Origin: Colias croceus
Lineage: Eukaryota; Arthropoda; Insecta; Lepidoptera; Pieridae
Direction: 5' to 3'
Assembly: GCF_905220415.1 (NCBI RefSeq)
Contig: NC_059537.1
Span: 11,503,593 to 11,567,592 of the forward strand
Length of the DNA: 64,000 nt
This document shows, piece by piece, positions 11,428 through 20,887 of the stretch. The translations under genes were made by a program, and so were the position numbers. The notes under the pieces are model-generated. The model was given only the letters and a program-made list of their open reading frames with translations. It had not been told where the DNA came from and did no database searches. Position 1 is the first letter of the stretch, and every line of letters begins with the position of its first letter.

Positions 11428-12146
11428 GTGTAGCGCATGTCACATTCCGGGTTTGGCACTCGAGCCGAGCACTTGTGCTTAGCGAGAGCGCTCTACCTGC
11501 CGTCTATTGTTCTCCGTAGAGACGGGGGACCACTACCTGAAATTCGCCGAAAGGCAAATTCCGGGAAGTGACCCGCGCCTTTGTTGGGAACAATAGCGAT
11601 CGATAAGCGACCGGTCCCACCCCGCCTGCTCAGGTAGTTTACTACCTGGTCAGTCGCGGTGCAACCACAGCTGCATTCGCAGCGTACAACTATTCCTGTT
11701 TCTCGACGCGCCAGTCGCGGTTTCTCCGTTGCCCACCTAACGGTGTCAAACGGGCTTCGGAGAAATTAACACCATTCGGTGGGAGTATCTGTGGGGCGCA
11801 GATACCGCACGTTTGTATAAACGGCGTACAGCCTCACCGCTTCGGGAGCTTTTCGGTGACTGTGAGTCCGGGGTCCTCTTAGTAGGCACTGCCACGGCGG
11901 GCAGGTACTCCAACTGCTCGCTAGCGCCCGGACTCGGCCGAAAACCACTCTCGACGGGTCCACGTCACGCTTTCGCAGGGGGTCACTCCAAGACCCCTGC
12001 GGACCGTTAGGTAGTGACAACCTCACCCCGCTATCACCAGCGGGACGCATTAACACACCCACACTCACGCACAAACGTGTAGGCACACAACCCCCCCCCG
12101 CCCGGAAGCGGGGAGGGACGCTAGGACGTCAGTTTAGAAAGGTAGG
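11428..12146 (+). promoter_or_regulatory. 5' untranslated region of the LINE, probable internal promoter
   Basis: This 719-nt GC-rich leader has no long frame on the plus strand matching ORF1. Jockey-clade LINEs carry an internal RNA polymerase II promoter at the very 5' end, so this region should contain it; no specific core element was proven. A C-run at 12091-12099 and the start context AGGATGTCC precede ORF1. Confidence 0.6.
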
Positions 12147-13709
12147 ATGTCCGACACGATGGAGGACATAGACATGAAAGCCTTTATGGCTTTCTTAGTT
12201 AGGGAGAACCCGGAGATACTGCGCGCCTTTAAAGCACGCAGTACCGCCGGGGCTCAAAACCTTGCCGCGCCCGTTGCGCAACCACAGAGGGACTCTCCTG
12301 AGTCCCCACCGCTGTCCCCAGTGGCAGTCGAAGCGGGGTTCGAAGCCCCGACCGGTATGGAGTGTGAAAGCGCTCCTCATTCGCCAGCAGCTTCGGAGGC
12401 GGAGTCCTCAGACTCATCGGACGGTTTCGAAACCGTCAAATACAAAAAGAAGCGCAAACTAAAAGACCCTGCGCCGCCCGCTAAAAGGAACGCGACCGCT
12501 CGCGATTCCTCGCGCGCCGAGCCTAGCCGTGCGCCCCCCGCCCCTCAGGCATTCGCCCCTCAGGCATCCGCCCCTCAGGCACCTGTAGACCCGACCGCGG
12601 GCAACACCGCGACCGCGACCCGCAAACCGCCCTCTCCCCCACCCGTTTACGTGAGGGATAAATCAGCCTGGCTGAAAATCTCAGCCTATTTAGAAAAAGA
12701 AGGTATCCCCTTCAAAGCTCGCCCAACTAAGGACAATATTCGTGTCCAATTGTTAACTTCAACCCATCACAGGGTTTTCACGGCCTATCTAAGAGCCGAA
12801 AATATAGGCGGTCATTCGTTCCCCCTTCCGGAGGAACGCTCCTTAAGAGTTGTCATAAAAGGGATCCCCAAAGAGATCTCTGCCGACCAAGTCTTCGATG
12901 ACTTGAAAGGCCAAGGCTTCCCCGTCCAAGAGTGCTTTAGAATGCACAATAGAGTCACAAAAGTAGCATACGACATGGTCCTCGCGGTCCTTGATCGTAC
13001 CCCGAAGGGGAAAGACATTTTTAAAATGCGGCATTGCTGCAAGCTTTCAGGGCTCAAGGTGGAAACACCCGACTCCCATAGTTACATCAGACAGTGTCAC
13101 CGCTGTCAGCTCTACGGGCACTCTGCCCGCAACTGCTTCTCGCGGCCTCGCTGCGTTAAGTGCTTAGGCGACCACGGCACGGAGGATTGCACGAGGTCTA
13201 AGGATTTGCCTAATGAGGATCCACCGTCCTGCGTGCTTTGTGAGACTTCGGGTCACCCCGCGAACTACCGGGGTTGCCCGAAGGCTCCCAGACACAGGGC
13301 GGGGGGTCGCCAGAAGGCGAACAAACCTCGCGGAATCGCCCGCGCCGGGGCTCAACCCCCACAGCCAAAGCCGGTCTTTATACCGGCTCCACCACCCAAA
13401 ACAAACGCTTGGACGAAACCTCCGTCACTAGTGACGCAGGCCCAGTCGAGCGTGGCGGTGCCGCCTCCAGCGGCTCCCGCCATACACACAGCACCGAAGC
13501 CCTCAGCTAAAGTGCACACACCCGAATTAGACTCGCCTGACGAGTCCTTTGCAAACCTCATTTATTTAATGAATTATATTAAAGACCTCAACCTTGATGA
13601 GGTAAACCTAGTTGTTAGGAAACTTAAACAGTCCAAGAGCAACATCGAATCCCTTAAAATTTTAGCAGCTCATTGGGAGCTGGTAACAAAACTCCAAAAC
13701 ACTCCCTAA
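12147..13709 (+). CDS. LINE ORF1: Gag-like nucleic-acid-binding protein
   Basis: A 520-residue protein expected to bind the element's RNA and form the retrotransposition particle. The N-terminal third is acidic, then Pro/Ala/Ser-rich, with a basic KYKKKRK stretch at about residues 98-104 and three tandem repeats of an APQA-type unit near 130-147. A folded region follows (about 165-300). Three zinc knuckles are visible: C317-X2-C-X4-H-X4-C330, C336-X2-C-X3-H-X4-C348 and C362-X2-C-X4-H-X6-C377, the arrangement seen in jockey-clade ORF1. A Pro-rich linker and a short Asn/Leu-rich tail end it. The ATG is the first in frame. The stop TAA overlaps the ORF2 ATG as TAATG. No breaks seen. Confidence 0.93.
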   Translation: MSDTMEDIDMKAFMAFLVRENPEILRAFKARSTAGAQNLAAPVAQPQRDSPESPPLSPVAVEAGFEAPTGMECESAPHSPAASEAESSDSSDGFETVKYKKKRKLKDPAPPAKRNATARDSSRAEPSRAPPAPQAFAPQASAPQAPVDPTAGNTATATRKPPSPPPVYVRDKSAWLKISAYLEKEGIPFKARPTKDNIRVQLLTSTHHRVFTAYLRAENIGGHSFPLPEERSLRVVIKGIPKEISADQVFDDLKGQGFPVQECFRMHNRVTKVAYDMVLAVLDRTPKGKDIFKMRHCCKLSGLKVETPDSHSYIRQCHRCQLYGHSARNCFSRPRCVKCLGDHGTEDCTRSKDLPNEDPPSCVLCETSGHPANYRGCPKAPRHRAGGRQKANKPRGIARAGAQPPQPKPVFIPAPPPKTNAWTKPPSLVTQAQSSVAVPPPAAPAIHTAPKPSAKVHTPELDSPDESFANLIYLMNYIKDLNLDEVNLVVRKLKQSKSNIESLKILAAHWELVTKLQNTP

Positions 13710-16700
13710 TGGCTACTACAAGTAGAATTAAACCTAGAGCGATCTCCGTAGTTACTTTTAACGCGGACGGCCTTCTCAAACAGACTAACTTAGTTAGGGA
13801 CTTTGTTACCAGACGGCGGGTTGATGTGCTAGTAATGCAAGAAACCTTCCTTAAGCCTTTCAACCGTAATCCGCGACTCGCCAACTACATGTTGGTGCGT
13901 AACGACCGCGTAAACAGCCCCTTAGGCGGCACTCTCATTTACTACAGAAGGGCCTTGCACTGCACGCCCATCGACACGCCGCCTCTAATTAACTTAGAAG
14001 CCACAGTGATCAAGGTGTCTATGACCGGTCATCAACCCGTCATAATCGCCTCGGTCTATCTCTCCCCGTCAAAGACAATCTTGGAGAGCGATCTCAGAGC
14101 CTTGCTTGCACTGGGCGACTCGGTCATTCTGGCCGGCGACCTCAACTGCAAGCACTGGAACTGGAATAGCTCTTACGAGAACGCCAATGGCAAACGACTA
14201 GACCGACTGACCGACCTTCTTAACGTCACGGTTGTAGGCCCCTTAGAACCGACCCACTTTCCGAAGATCACGGGACACAGACAGGACGTGCTCGATGTGG
14301 CGGTGATGCGGAACGTGACGTTACAGTTGCGCTCCGTTGAAACGTTGCACGAGCTCGACTCTGATCACAGGCCCGTGTTGTTCGAACTCGGCCCTCCCGA
14401 TAGCACCACAGTAGAGTACATGACGAAGGTAGACTGGCGAAAGTTGCACGAGGCCTTACAGCCCGTCGACTCGCCAGAGCTGGAGTCTGTACCGGACAAA
14501 ATCGACACGGTCGTAGAGGCGCTCGACGCGGTCTCCTCGGTCACCAGCCACATTCAATCCAAGATTGAATACGCGTCCCGGCGGGTCCCCGTTGGCCTCG
14601 GCCACCGGCTGGATCTGCCTCCGGACGTGCGTAGGCTGGTGGGCGATAAGAACGCGGCGACGCGCGCCTACGACCGAGCACCGACAGACGAAAACCGTAG
14701 AATTCTTCGTTCCTTACAGAGAGAGGTAAGAGAGCGAATTCAAGAATTACGCAACGAGCGGTGGGACTCTTTACTCAGCGAACTCTCTCCCTCGCACACT
14801 GCCTACTGGCGGCTTGCGAGGTCTCTCAAATCTGATGGCATTGCCGCCACTCCACCGCTCATTCGCCCTAATCAACCTCCCGCTTTTGACGATTTTGAGA
14901 AGGCCGAATGCTTAGCTGACAGTTTAGAGGAACAATGTTCCCCCAGTCTCGACTTGACCGACTCGACTCACATTAACGTAGTTAATCAAGAGATCGCACG
15001 CTTAACCGCAAGCCCTCGTACCGATGCCGAGCCTTTGTCACCAACGACGGCCACCGAAGTAAAATCGTTAATCAAATCACTCGCTAGTAGAAAGTCCCCA
15101 GGCGGAGACTCTATTCCCAATAGAGCTCTGAAAAGCCTGCCGCCCGCCCTTATCGCTCTCCTAGTAGCTACTTTTAATTGTCTCCTGGCCAATTGTACCT
15201 TCCCCGCTAAGTGGAAGGAAGCAATTGTGATCGGGATCCACAAACCGGGCAAACCCCGGAACGTGGCATCTAGCTACCGTCCCATCAGTCTCCTCAGCTC
15301 TCTGGGGAAAATCTATGAGAGAATCATCTCCAAACGCCTCTGGGACGCAGTCATTGCCAAAAAACTGCTCCCAGACGAACAGTTCGGCTTTAGACGAGCT
15401 CACTCGTGTCCCCACCAAGTACACCGCATCACGGAGTACATTCTCGCGGGCCTCACCCGCCTCAGACCCCACAGAACGGGAGCGGTCTTCTTTGACGTAG
15501 CGAAGGCGTTCGACAAGGTCTGGCACAACGGTTTGATTTACAAACTGTACACTCTCGGCGTGCCAGACAGTCTCGTGTTCATCATACGAGACTTCTTGTC
15601 TAACCGGTCCTTTCGCTACAGATTAGACGGCACGCTCTCGTCTTCACGTCCCATCCAGGCCGGAGTCCCTCAGGGCTCCGTCTTGTCGCCCCTCCTATTC
15701 GCGCTATACACTAGCGACATCCCAAAGCACGATAAAGTGCAATTATCCCTCTTCGCGGACGACACGGCACTCTACGTGTCGAGTCCATACCGCAAAAGAA
15801 TAGCTCCACTCCTACAATCCGCGACCGATGCATTAGGCAAATGGTTTCGCAAATGGGGTATCACTGTGAACCCCGACAAGAGCGCCGCCGTGCTCTTCAG
15901 GCGCGGCGGCCCCGAGGCCATAGATAGTGTCAAACTCTATGGCCAAGCCATTCCATGGCAAAAGCACACTAAATTCTTAGGCGTCACTCTAGACGCACAC
16001 ATGTCATTTAAAGCCCACATTAAGGCAGTCCGTAAGAAAGCCAGCTATGTCCTTAGCCGGCTCTATTACCTTATTAACAGACGCAGTAAAATGTCCCTTA
16101 GAAATAAGGTGACACTTTACAAAACGGTGGTCCGTCCAATCCTCACTTATAGTAGTGTAGTTTTCGCGCATTGCGCTCCCAGCTCCATACACAAGCTCCA
16201 GACGATTCAGTCGCGGTTCATGAGAACAGCGACTGGAGCGCCCTGGTTCGTGCGTAACGTGGACCTACATAGGGACTTAGAACTCCCCACCATAGCCCAA
16301 TGGATGAAGCAAGCGTCTAAGCGCTACTTCGACAAGGCTAAAAACCACCCTAACCCATTGGTGACAAAGGCCATCGCATACGTCGCGAAACCCGATCCCA
16401 CTCATCGTCGTAGGCGGCCGAGACATGTCTTGGACGACTCCGACGATGATATTACCAAAGCTAACGCACGGCTAGACTCGGCGATTGAAGCCCAACGTCG
16501 AACAAACCGCGACACCGCACACACCACAGCAGAAAGCGTACACCGTCTTCGCCGGCGAAGACGAGGTCCCTTGTTCCGCGTTCCCGCGCCCACCCGGGTG
16601 AGCGCCCGTCCGATTAGGGCCCTTCTGGCCTCCTCCACTCAAGCGACAGCTCAAGCCGAGGTTCGTGGTCCCCGTCAAGGGGGGACGCCCTTGTGCATGT

Positions 16701-16714
16701 CGCTACCAGGGTGA
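13709..16714 (+). CDS. LINE ORF2: AP endonuclease and reverse transcriptase
   Basis: A 1001-residue protein that nicks target DNA and primes reverse transcription from the nick. I chose ATG 13709 because it overlaps the ORF1 stop (TAATG); the frame is open upstream only through the ORF1 tail. Endonuclease: FNADGL (17-22), catalytic QET with E45, GDLN with D144 and N146, and SDH at 218-220. RT: DVAKAFDKVWH with D596, GVPQGSVLSPLLF from 652, FADDTALY with catalytic D684/D685, and FLGVTLD in the thumb. The C-terminal part has the QSRFMR..TGAPWFVRN block typical of jockey-type RTs and an Arg-rich end. No RNase H domain is seen. All visible catalytic residues are present. Confidence 0.95.
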   Translation: MATTSRIKPRAISVVTFNADGLLKQTNLVRDFVTRRRVDVLVMQETFLKPFNRNPRLANYMLVRNDRVNSPLGGTLIYYRRALHCTPIDTPPLINLEATVIKVSMTGHQPVIIASVYLSPSKTILESDLRALLALGDSVILAGDLNCKHWNWNSSYENANGKRLDRLTDLLNVTVVGPLEPTHFPKITGHRQDVLDVAVMRNVTLQLRSVETLHELDSDHRPVLFELGPPDSTTVEYMTKVDWRKLHEALQPVDSPELESVPDKIDTVVEALDAVSSVTSHIQSKIEYASRRVPVGLGHRLDLPPDVRRLVGDKNAATRAYDRAPTDENRRILRSLQREVRERIQELRNERWDSLLSELSPSHTAYWRLARSLKSDGIAATPPLIRPNQPPAFDDFEKAECLADSLEEQCSPSLDLTDSTHINVVNQEIARLTASPRTDAEPLSPTTATEVKSLIKSLASRKSPGGDSIPNRALKSLPPALIALLVATFNCLLANCTFPAKWKEAIVIGIHKPGKPRNVASSYRPISLLSSLGKIYERIISKRLWDAVIAKKLLPDEQFGFRRAHSCPHQVHRITEYILAGLTRLRPHRTGAVFFDVAKAFDKVWHNGLIYKLYTLGVPDSLVFIIRDFLSNRSFRYRLDGTLSSSRPIQAGVPQGSVLSPLLFALYTSDIPKHDKVQLSLFADDTALYVSSPYRKRIAPLLQSATDALGKWFRKWGITVNPDKSAAVLFRRGGPEAIDSVKLYGQAIPWQKHTKFLGVTLDAHMSFKAHIKAVRKKASYVLSRLYYLINRRSKMSLRNKVTLYKTVVRPILTYSSVVFAHCAPSSIHKLQTIQSRFMRTATGAPWFVRNVDLHRDLELPTIAQWMKQASKRYFDKAKNHPNPLVTKAIAYVAKPDPTHRRRRPRHVLDDSDDDITKANARLDSAIEAQRRTNRDTAHTTAESVHRLRRRRRGPLFRVPAPTRVSARPIRALLASSTQATAQAEVRGPRQGGTPLCMSLPG

Positions 16715-16810
16715 ACCTTCAGTTCACCCCCGCGTCCGCGTTAAAATGTAGAAGCCCTTCTGGCTAACATTGAGAAACACCACACAAAAAAAAAAAAAAA
16801 AAAAAAAAAA
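16715..16810 (+). other. LINE 3' UTR and poly(A) tail
   Basis: About 71 nt of 3' UTR are followed by 25 uninterrupted A residues (16786-16810). An 8-bp perfect hairpin (GGGTGAAC/GTTCACCC, 16709-16729) encloses the ORF2 stop codon. No AATAAA signal was seen. Confidence 0.8.
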
Positions 16811-16822
16811 AGACCAAAAAGT
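16811..16822 (+). repeat. Target-site duplication, 3' copy (LINE)
   Basis: An exact copy of AGACCAAAAAGT found at 11416-11427. Confidence 0.85.
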
Positions 16823-18719
16823 TTGAGACGATGTAATAAAAGTTTCACTTTAAAAAAAAACTCAAGTTAATATACGAAGCTCATAATTGTAGACTGTAGT
16901 GATGATAAAAACACAAAACACTAAAACAGCATAATAAAATGATGTTGATAACAACGCTGTTACCTCAATGACCAAATAAGGTCTAATAAAGTCATTCCCC
17001 AAAACGGGGATTTCTGCTAATCGTCTGTTTACAACATGTCTAACTTTACAGAACAGCCATTACAATGCGGATAACAGACAATTAATACAATTATAGGACT
17101 TGTTGAGTTGTCTCGCTAACCGGGGTTTAATTTCAAACTATCCCGACTGATATCTGATTGCTCTGAGTCTAAATTATTATTAGATTCAAACAATTACCAT
17201 TTTGGGAACGATTATAAACCCCTTAAATGTTATGCGTACTTACACGCATAACATTTAAGGGGTACGGTCAAATTACGGAATTGTCAAAATATATTATATT
17301 TATGTGAAAAATGCATTAAACTTTATATTTTATTTTTCCACATGTTCCAAGTGATCTGGTATTGTATTAAATTTGGGATGTTTTATTTACGATCTAATGA
17401 GAAAATACGTGGTAAAATTTGGGACAACGTATCTCCTCGTGTCCCAGAGAAAACAAGGTTATGACATACCTACATGCGCTGACAAAAAGTGATAAATCTC
17501 AGTTAGAACATTTCAAGAACTTTTAAATGAAATACAAGTAAGTAGTAATTCTCATTAGATCGAAAAGGTGAACCAGAAGCAAACAATAGATTAATTTGTT
17601 GGTATTTTTATATTACACTAAACGCTACCGGTGTTTCAATTACGTGTGCCCGCCACGCCTCTCCAGTCCTTCTATCCAATTAGGATTAAAGGTACATTAC
17701 CAGTTAAAGCGGGTGTACTTATTTTTTATTGATCCGATTTCTAAAGGTAAAATGGCAAAAGAGATCATGAAGTTTTTGTTTGGAGAGAAAATGTAATGAA
17801 GTATCTTCAAGAAAGTGTACTTTACTCTTTTTTTTATTCTTTTTCTCTTTTTCGATACAAAACGATGAAGTATTTGGCTGCTCAATGTTATAATTACGTG
17901 AGACTTTACCTCTCAACTACGCGACTTGAAACTTTTCGAAGAATATGTTTACACATTGAAAATTTTATTCAATATAGTCTATATCTATCAATCGAGCATA
18001 TTCTTTTTTTTTTTTTGGTTTTTTAGTCGCTGATAGCTTCACCGCACCTTTCGGAACCTGATCAAGGGAATAATGCCTGTATTAGTGGGAGGCTTTTTGA
18101 AAGGTGTCCGTGATTGGTTTTTAATTATTTATTATACGAAATTGCGTGACATGATACAAAATGGTGGTGGATTAATCAAGTTGGGAAATGAATTTGTACA
18201 CCTATGTAGTAGGTATTGATAAAAGTAAAAAGGTTTTAGCGGTTCTGAAGTTATAAATTATAATCATATAGATAAGATAAAACTGTTATAATATAGTCTA
18301 CATAATGTTTAGTTTACAACAACGTCGCAAAGGTTTAGTTGTATTTATTTTTGGGGAAGAAACAGTTTATTTTCAAAGATATTTAGGAAACCAGAACCAA
18401 TATACCATATAAGTTACAACTCTGGTTACAACGCTTGCTTCGAGACAGTAAAATAGCAAAGCAACATTGTAAACAGAACAAACATTCAATGGTTCGAACA
18501 ATTCGAAGTTAGTACAATCATTTAAATAATTCACCCGCACTCAGTTTGACGACAGGAATCCGAACCGCTCAAGCGTTCAATTCTAAGATAGTTTTATTCA
18601 TTTGAGTAAATTTCACAGGCGATCGCTTCGCAAATTGCGCCGCTCGCTGCTGATCGATTGTGCTGCCATCGGGTAGCAAAATGATACCGTTTTGCTTGTA
18701 CCATACTGTATTTTGTTTT
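16823..18719. other. Anonymous AT-rich DNA
   Basis: No gene seen. It contains the perfect hairpin at 17218-17263. A less AT-rich patch at about 18530-18690 has no recognised content. Confidence 0.5.
17218..17263. repeat. Perfect 20-bp hairpin with 6-nt loop
   Basis: ACCCCTTAAATGTTATGCGT (17218-17237) is followed by ACTTAC and then its exact reverse complement (17244-17263). The bases on either side do not pair. There is no gene nearby. It could be a foldback element core, a hairpin RNA precursor or a palindromic duplication. Confidence 0.9.
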
Positions 18720-18790
18720 TTACTTCGGAACTTTCGACTGGGTGAACTGATTTTGATGTTTTTTTTTTATTCGAAAGCTGATTGGGTCTC
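18720..18790 (+). repeat. Probable MITE-family fragment
   Basis: TCGGAACTTTCGACTGGGTG, then GAACTGATTTTGATG and TCGAAAGCTGAT, look like part of a lepidopteran dispersed repeat that I recall. No second copy lies in the window. Confidence 0.3.
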
Positions 18791-18957
18791 ACGCCTTCCC
18801 GTGTCGTTTATTTTAATTCTACCACTGTGCAGACGGTTTCTTTTCTTTTAAAATAATTGGAATGCTATAATATCTTGATATCGTGAACAGCTGCCGATTT
18901 TGCTTAAATACGATGAATTTTCAGATGTTAGTTGGAGTTAATGTGTATTATAATTAA

Positions 18958-19200
18958 CTAGCTTTCCACCCGCAGCTTTTCCCGCGGAGTCAAAGAAAAA
19001 TCCGCATAGTTCCCGTTCCCATGAGATTTCCGGGATAAAACCTATCCTATTTCCCGGGGTAAAAAGTAGCCTATGTCCTTTCTCGGGTATCAAAATATAT
19101 CTTTACCAAATTTCATGCAAATTGGTTCAGTAGTTAAGGCGTGATTGAGTAACAGACAGACATACAGAGTTACTTTCGCATTTATAATATTAAGTATGGA
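18958..19200 (-). mobile_element. Non-autonomous Helitron-like element, type A (Lep1-like)
   Basis: The minus strand begins TCCATACTTAATATTATAAA, carries GTTACTCAATCACGCC, TTGGTA, TTTCCGGGATAAAACC-type and GGAACGGGAACTATGCGGA blocks, and ends GGTGGAAAGCTAG. An A precedes and a T follows. It is closely similar to the copies at 21989 and 38030. Type A resembles the widespread Lep1 family by recall. Confidence 0.8.
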
Positions 19201-20238
19201 TTAATAACAAAATACACAACAAATATCTCAATAACTTAATGAGTAATGACTAATGACCATATATATTATATGTAAGTGCATTACACAATTAATGAAGAAA
19301 TTTGCTCTGAGCTAATTTTCCCGTACAATAAATCGGAGCACAGATGATAATGGAGTCTCGTCTCCGATGCACACATTTTATTTCCTTTATTAACACACGG
19401 CGATAAAACGACTCCACTGTTTTTTAATCACGTTGTTTGTGTCGTCGCCAGGCGTCGAGGATCTTTGATTATAAAGTTAAATTGCAGCTGCAAGTTTTAT
19501 CAACGAAATACAATTACGACGTTATTTACGAAAGTTCTGTTCCCTGTTTTATTATATTGTGTTTTGTATGTTGTAAGGTGTTTTGAATTTATTACTACGG
19601 TGATATATAATATCCTGGATCCAGTATGTTTTAGCCTAGGTAATAATTAAAATGAAAGTGATATAATAGTTGCTCTAAAAGGAAAAAATACACCTTTTTA
19701 ATAGACTGAATTTTTCCGATGCTAGATTCTATAGAATGTCTAAAATCTTTGTAATCATATCTAATTAATGGTGTGATTACAAATAATGTAAAATCAGCAA
19801 AGGTTTGTCTTCTTCTCTTTTAATCCTTTATCCTTACAACCTATAAAGCAAGCCGTAATTTCAGTATTCAAAATGCAAGAAATTCTCTGTATTATTTTCC
19901 CAAACAACTAAATTGATACGTAATGAAACTATTTATCTCCAAGAGCGCAAACAGCCAAACAAAACACAATACATTGAGATTGGGGCTGCAGAGGTAATTA
20001 ATTCGAACACATTAAATCTAATGACCCATTTATGTTCCGTTAAGGATTAATTGAGCAAATATGCAATGTTTCGATCCTGATGAAATTCTTTAGGCGGAAT
20101 TTGGAGAATTTTCTATTTTCAATACTTGTAATTGTCTACTATGTAAATATTTAAATTAAATGTTTGTGTGAAAGCTTACCGTTTTACATATTAATTGTAA
20201 GGTCTAAGTGGAATATTCAATAGATTGCATTAATTTTT
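19201..20238. other. Anonymous AT-rich DNA
   Basis: No supported feature. Confidence 0.5.
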
Positions 20239-20277
20239 AACCGACTCCAAAAAAAGGAGGAGGTTATCTATCAATTC
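20239..20277 (+). repeat. Terminal fragment of the AACCGACTTC MITE family
   Basis: AACCGACTCC, an A-run, GGAGGAGGTTAT and CAATTCG match the left end of the elements at 39439 and 39909 and then stop. Confidence 0.6.
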
Positions 20278-20706
20278 GTTTATAACATTATTGCCGTCAG
20301 CACCTTGCTTCTGTATTTTACTAGAGATTTCCAGAGAGTATCTCTTCATACGAAAATACCTACTTCAAGTTTATTAACTTTTATTATGGTAAAATAATCA
20401 TCAGGTTTTTGTTGAAACTCCATCAATCTAGGAGTTTGTCAAATGCCATAATTATTATAAAAATTCATTAAAAGACTACCATAAGACAGAAGCAACGTCT
20501 AAATGACGATTAACTTATTTCGCTCCCACAGGAACACAGTCCCATAAGAGCGTTTAAGCCGTAAACCACCATGCTGGCCAAGCGCGACTTTGTAAATGTC
20601 TCATGGGTTTTAACTTGCTTTCTAGTCGTACTACTTTCGTCACTGTTTTCTTCACGACATAAATAGCAATATTTGTATAGATAAGGTAGACAAATTGAAA
20701 ACATAA

Positions 20707-20887
20707 TCCATACTAATATTATAAATGCGAAAGTAACTCTGTCTGTCTGTTACTCAATCACGCCTAAACTACTGAACCAATATGCATGAAATTTGGTATG
20801 GAGATATTTTGATACCCGAGAAAGGACATAGGCTACCTTTTATTGCGAAATATGTACCACGGGCGTAGCCGGGGCGGACCACTATAG
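20707..20887 (+). mobile_element. Helitron-like element, type A, shortened, variant 3' end
   Basis: It starts TCCATACTAATATTATAAAT with A before. The GTCTGTCTGTTACTCAATCA, TGCATGAAATTTGGTATGG and ACCCGAGAAAGGACATAGGC blocks match 21989, but the following GGGATAAAACC segment is missing. The end reads GGGGCGGACCACTATAG in place of CTAG. Confidence 0.7.

Larger units (their letters stand above)
11428..16810 (+). mobile_element. Full-length jockey-type non-LTR retrotransposon, apparently intact
   Basis: A 5.4-kb GC-rich block inside AT-rich DNA with a 0.7-kb 5' UTR, two long uninterrupted frames, a short 3' UTR and 25 A residues. It is bounded by a perfect 12-bp target duplication. ORF1 is a Gag-like protein with three zinc knuckles. 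ORF2 has an AP-type endonuclease and RT with no RNase H seen, which fits the jockey clade. Both frames are free of stops, and the tail and duplication are undecayed, so the insertion looks recent and may be competent. The exact 5' base is uncertain because the first 14-16 nt are an inverted copy of flanking DNA. Confidence 0.92.

Noticed and set aside
11766..12086. 106-codon antisense frame in the LINE 5' UTR
   Set aside because: It is antisense to a GC-rich leader where long frames arise easily; no domain.
13673..13708. Upstream extension of ORF2 to a TTG codon
   Set aside because: It would start inside ORF1 at a non-ATG codon. The TAATG overlap gives a better start at 13709.
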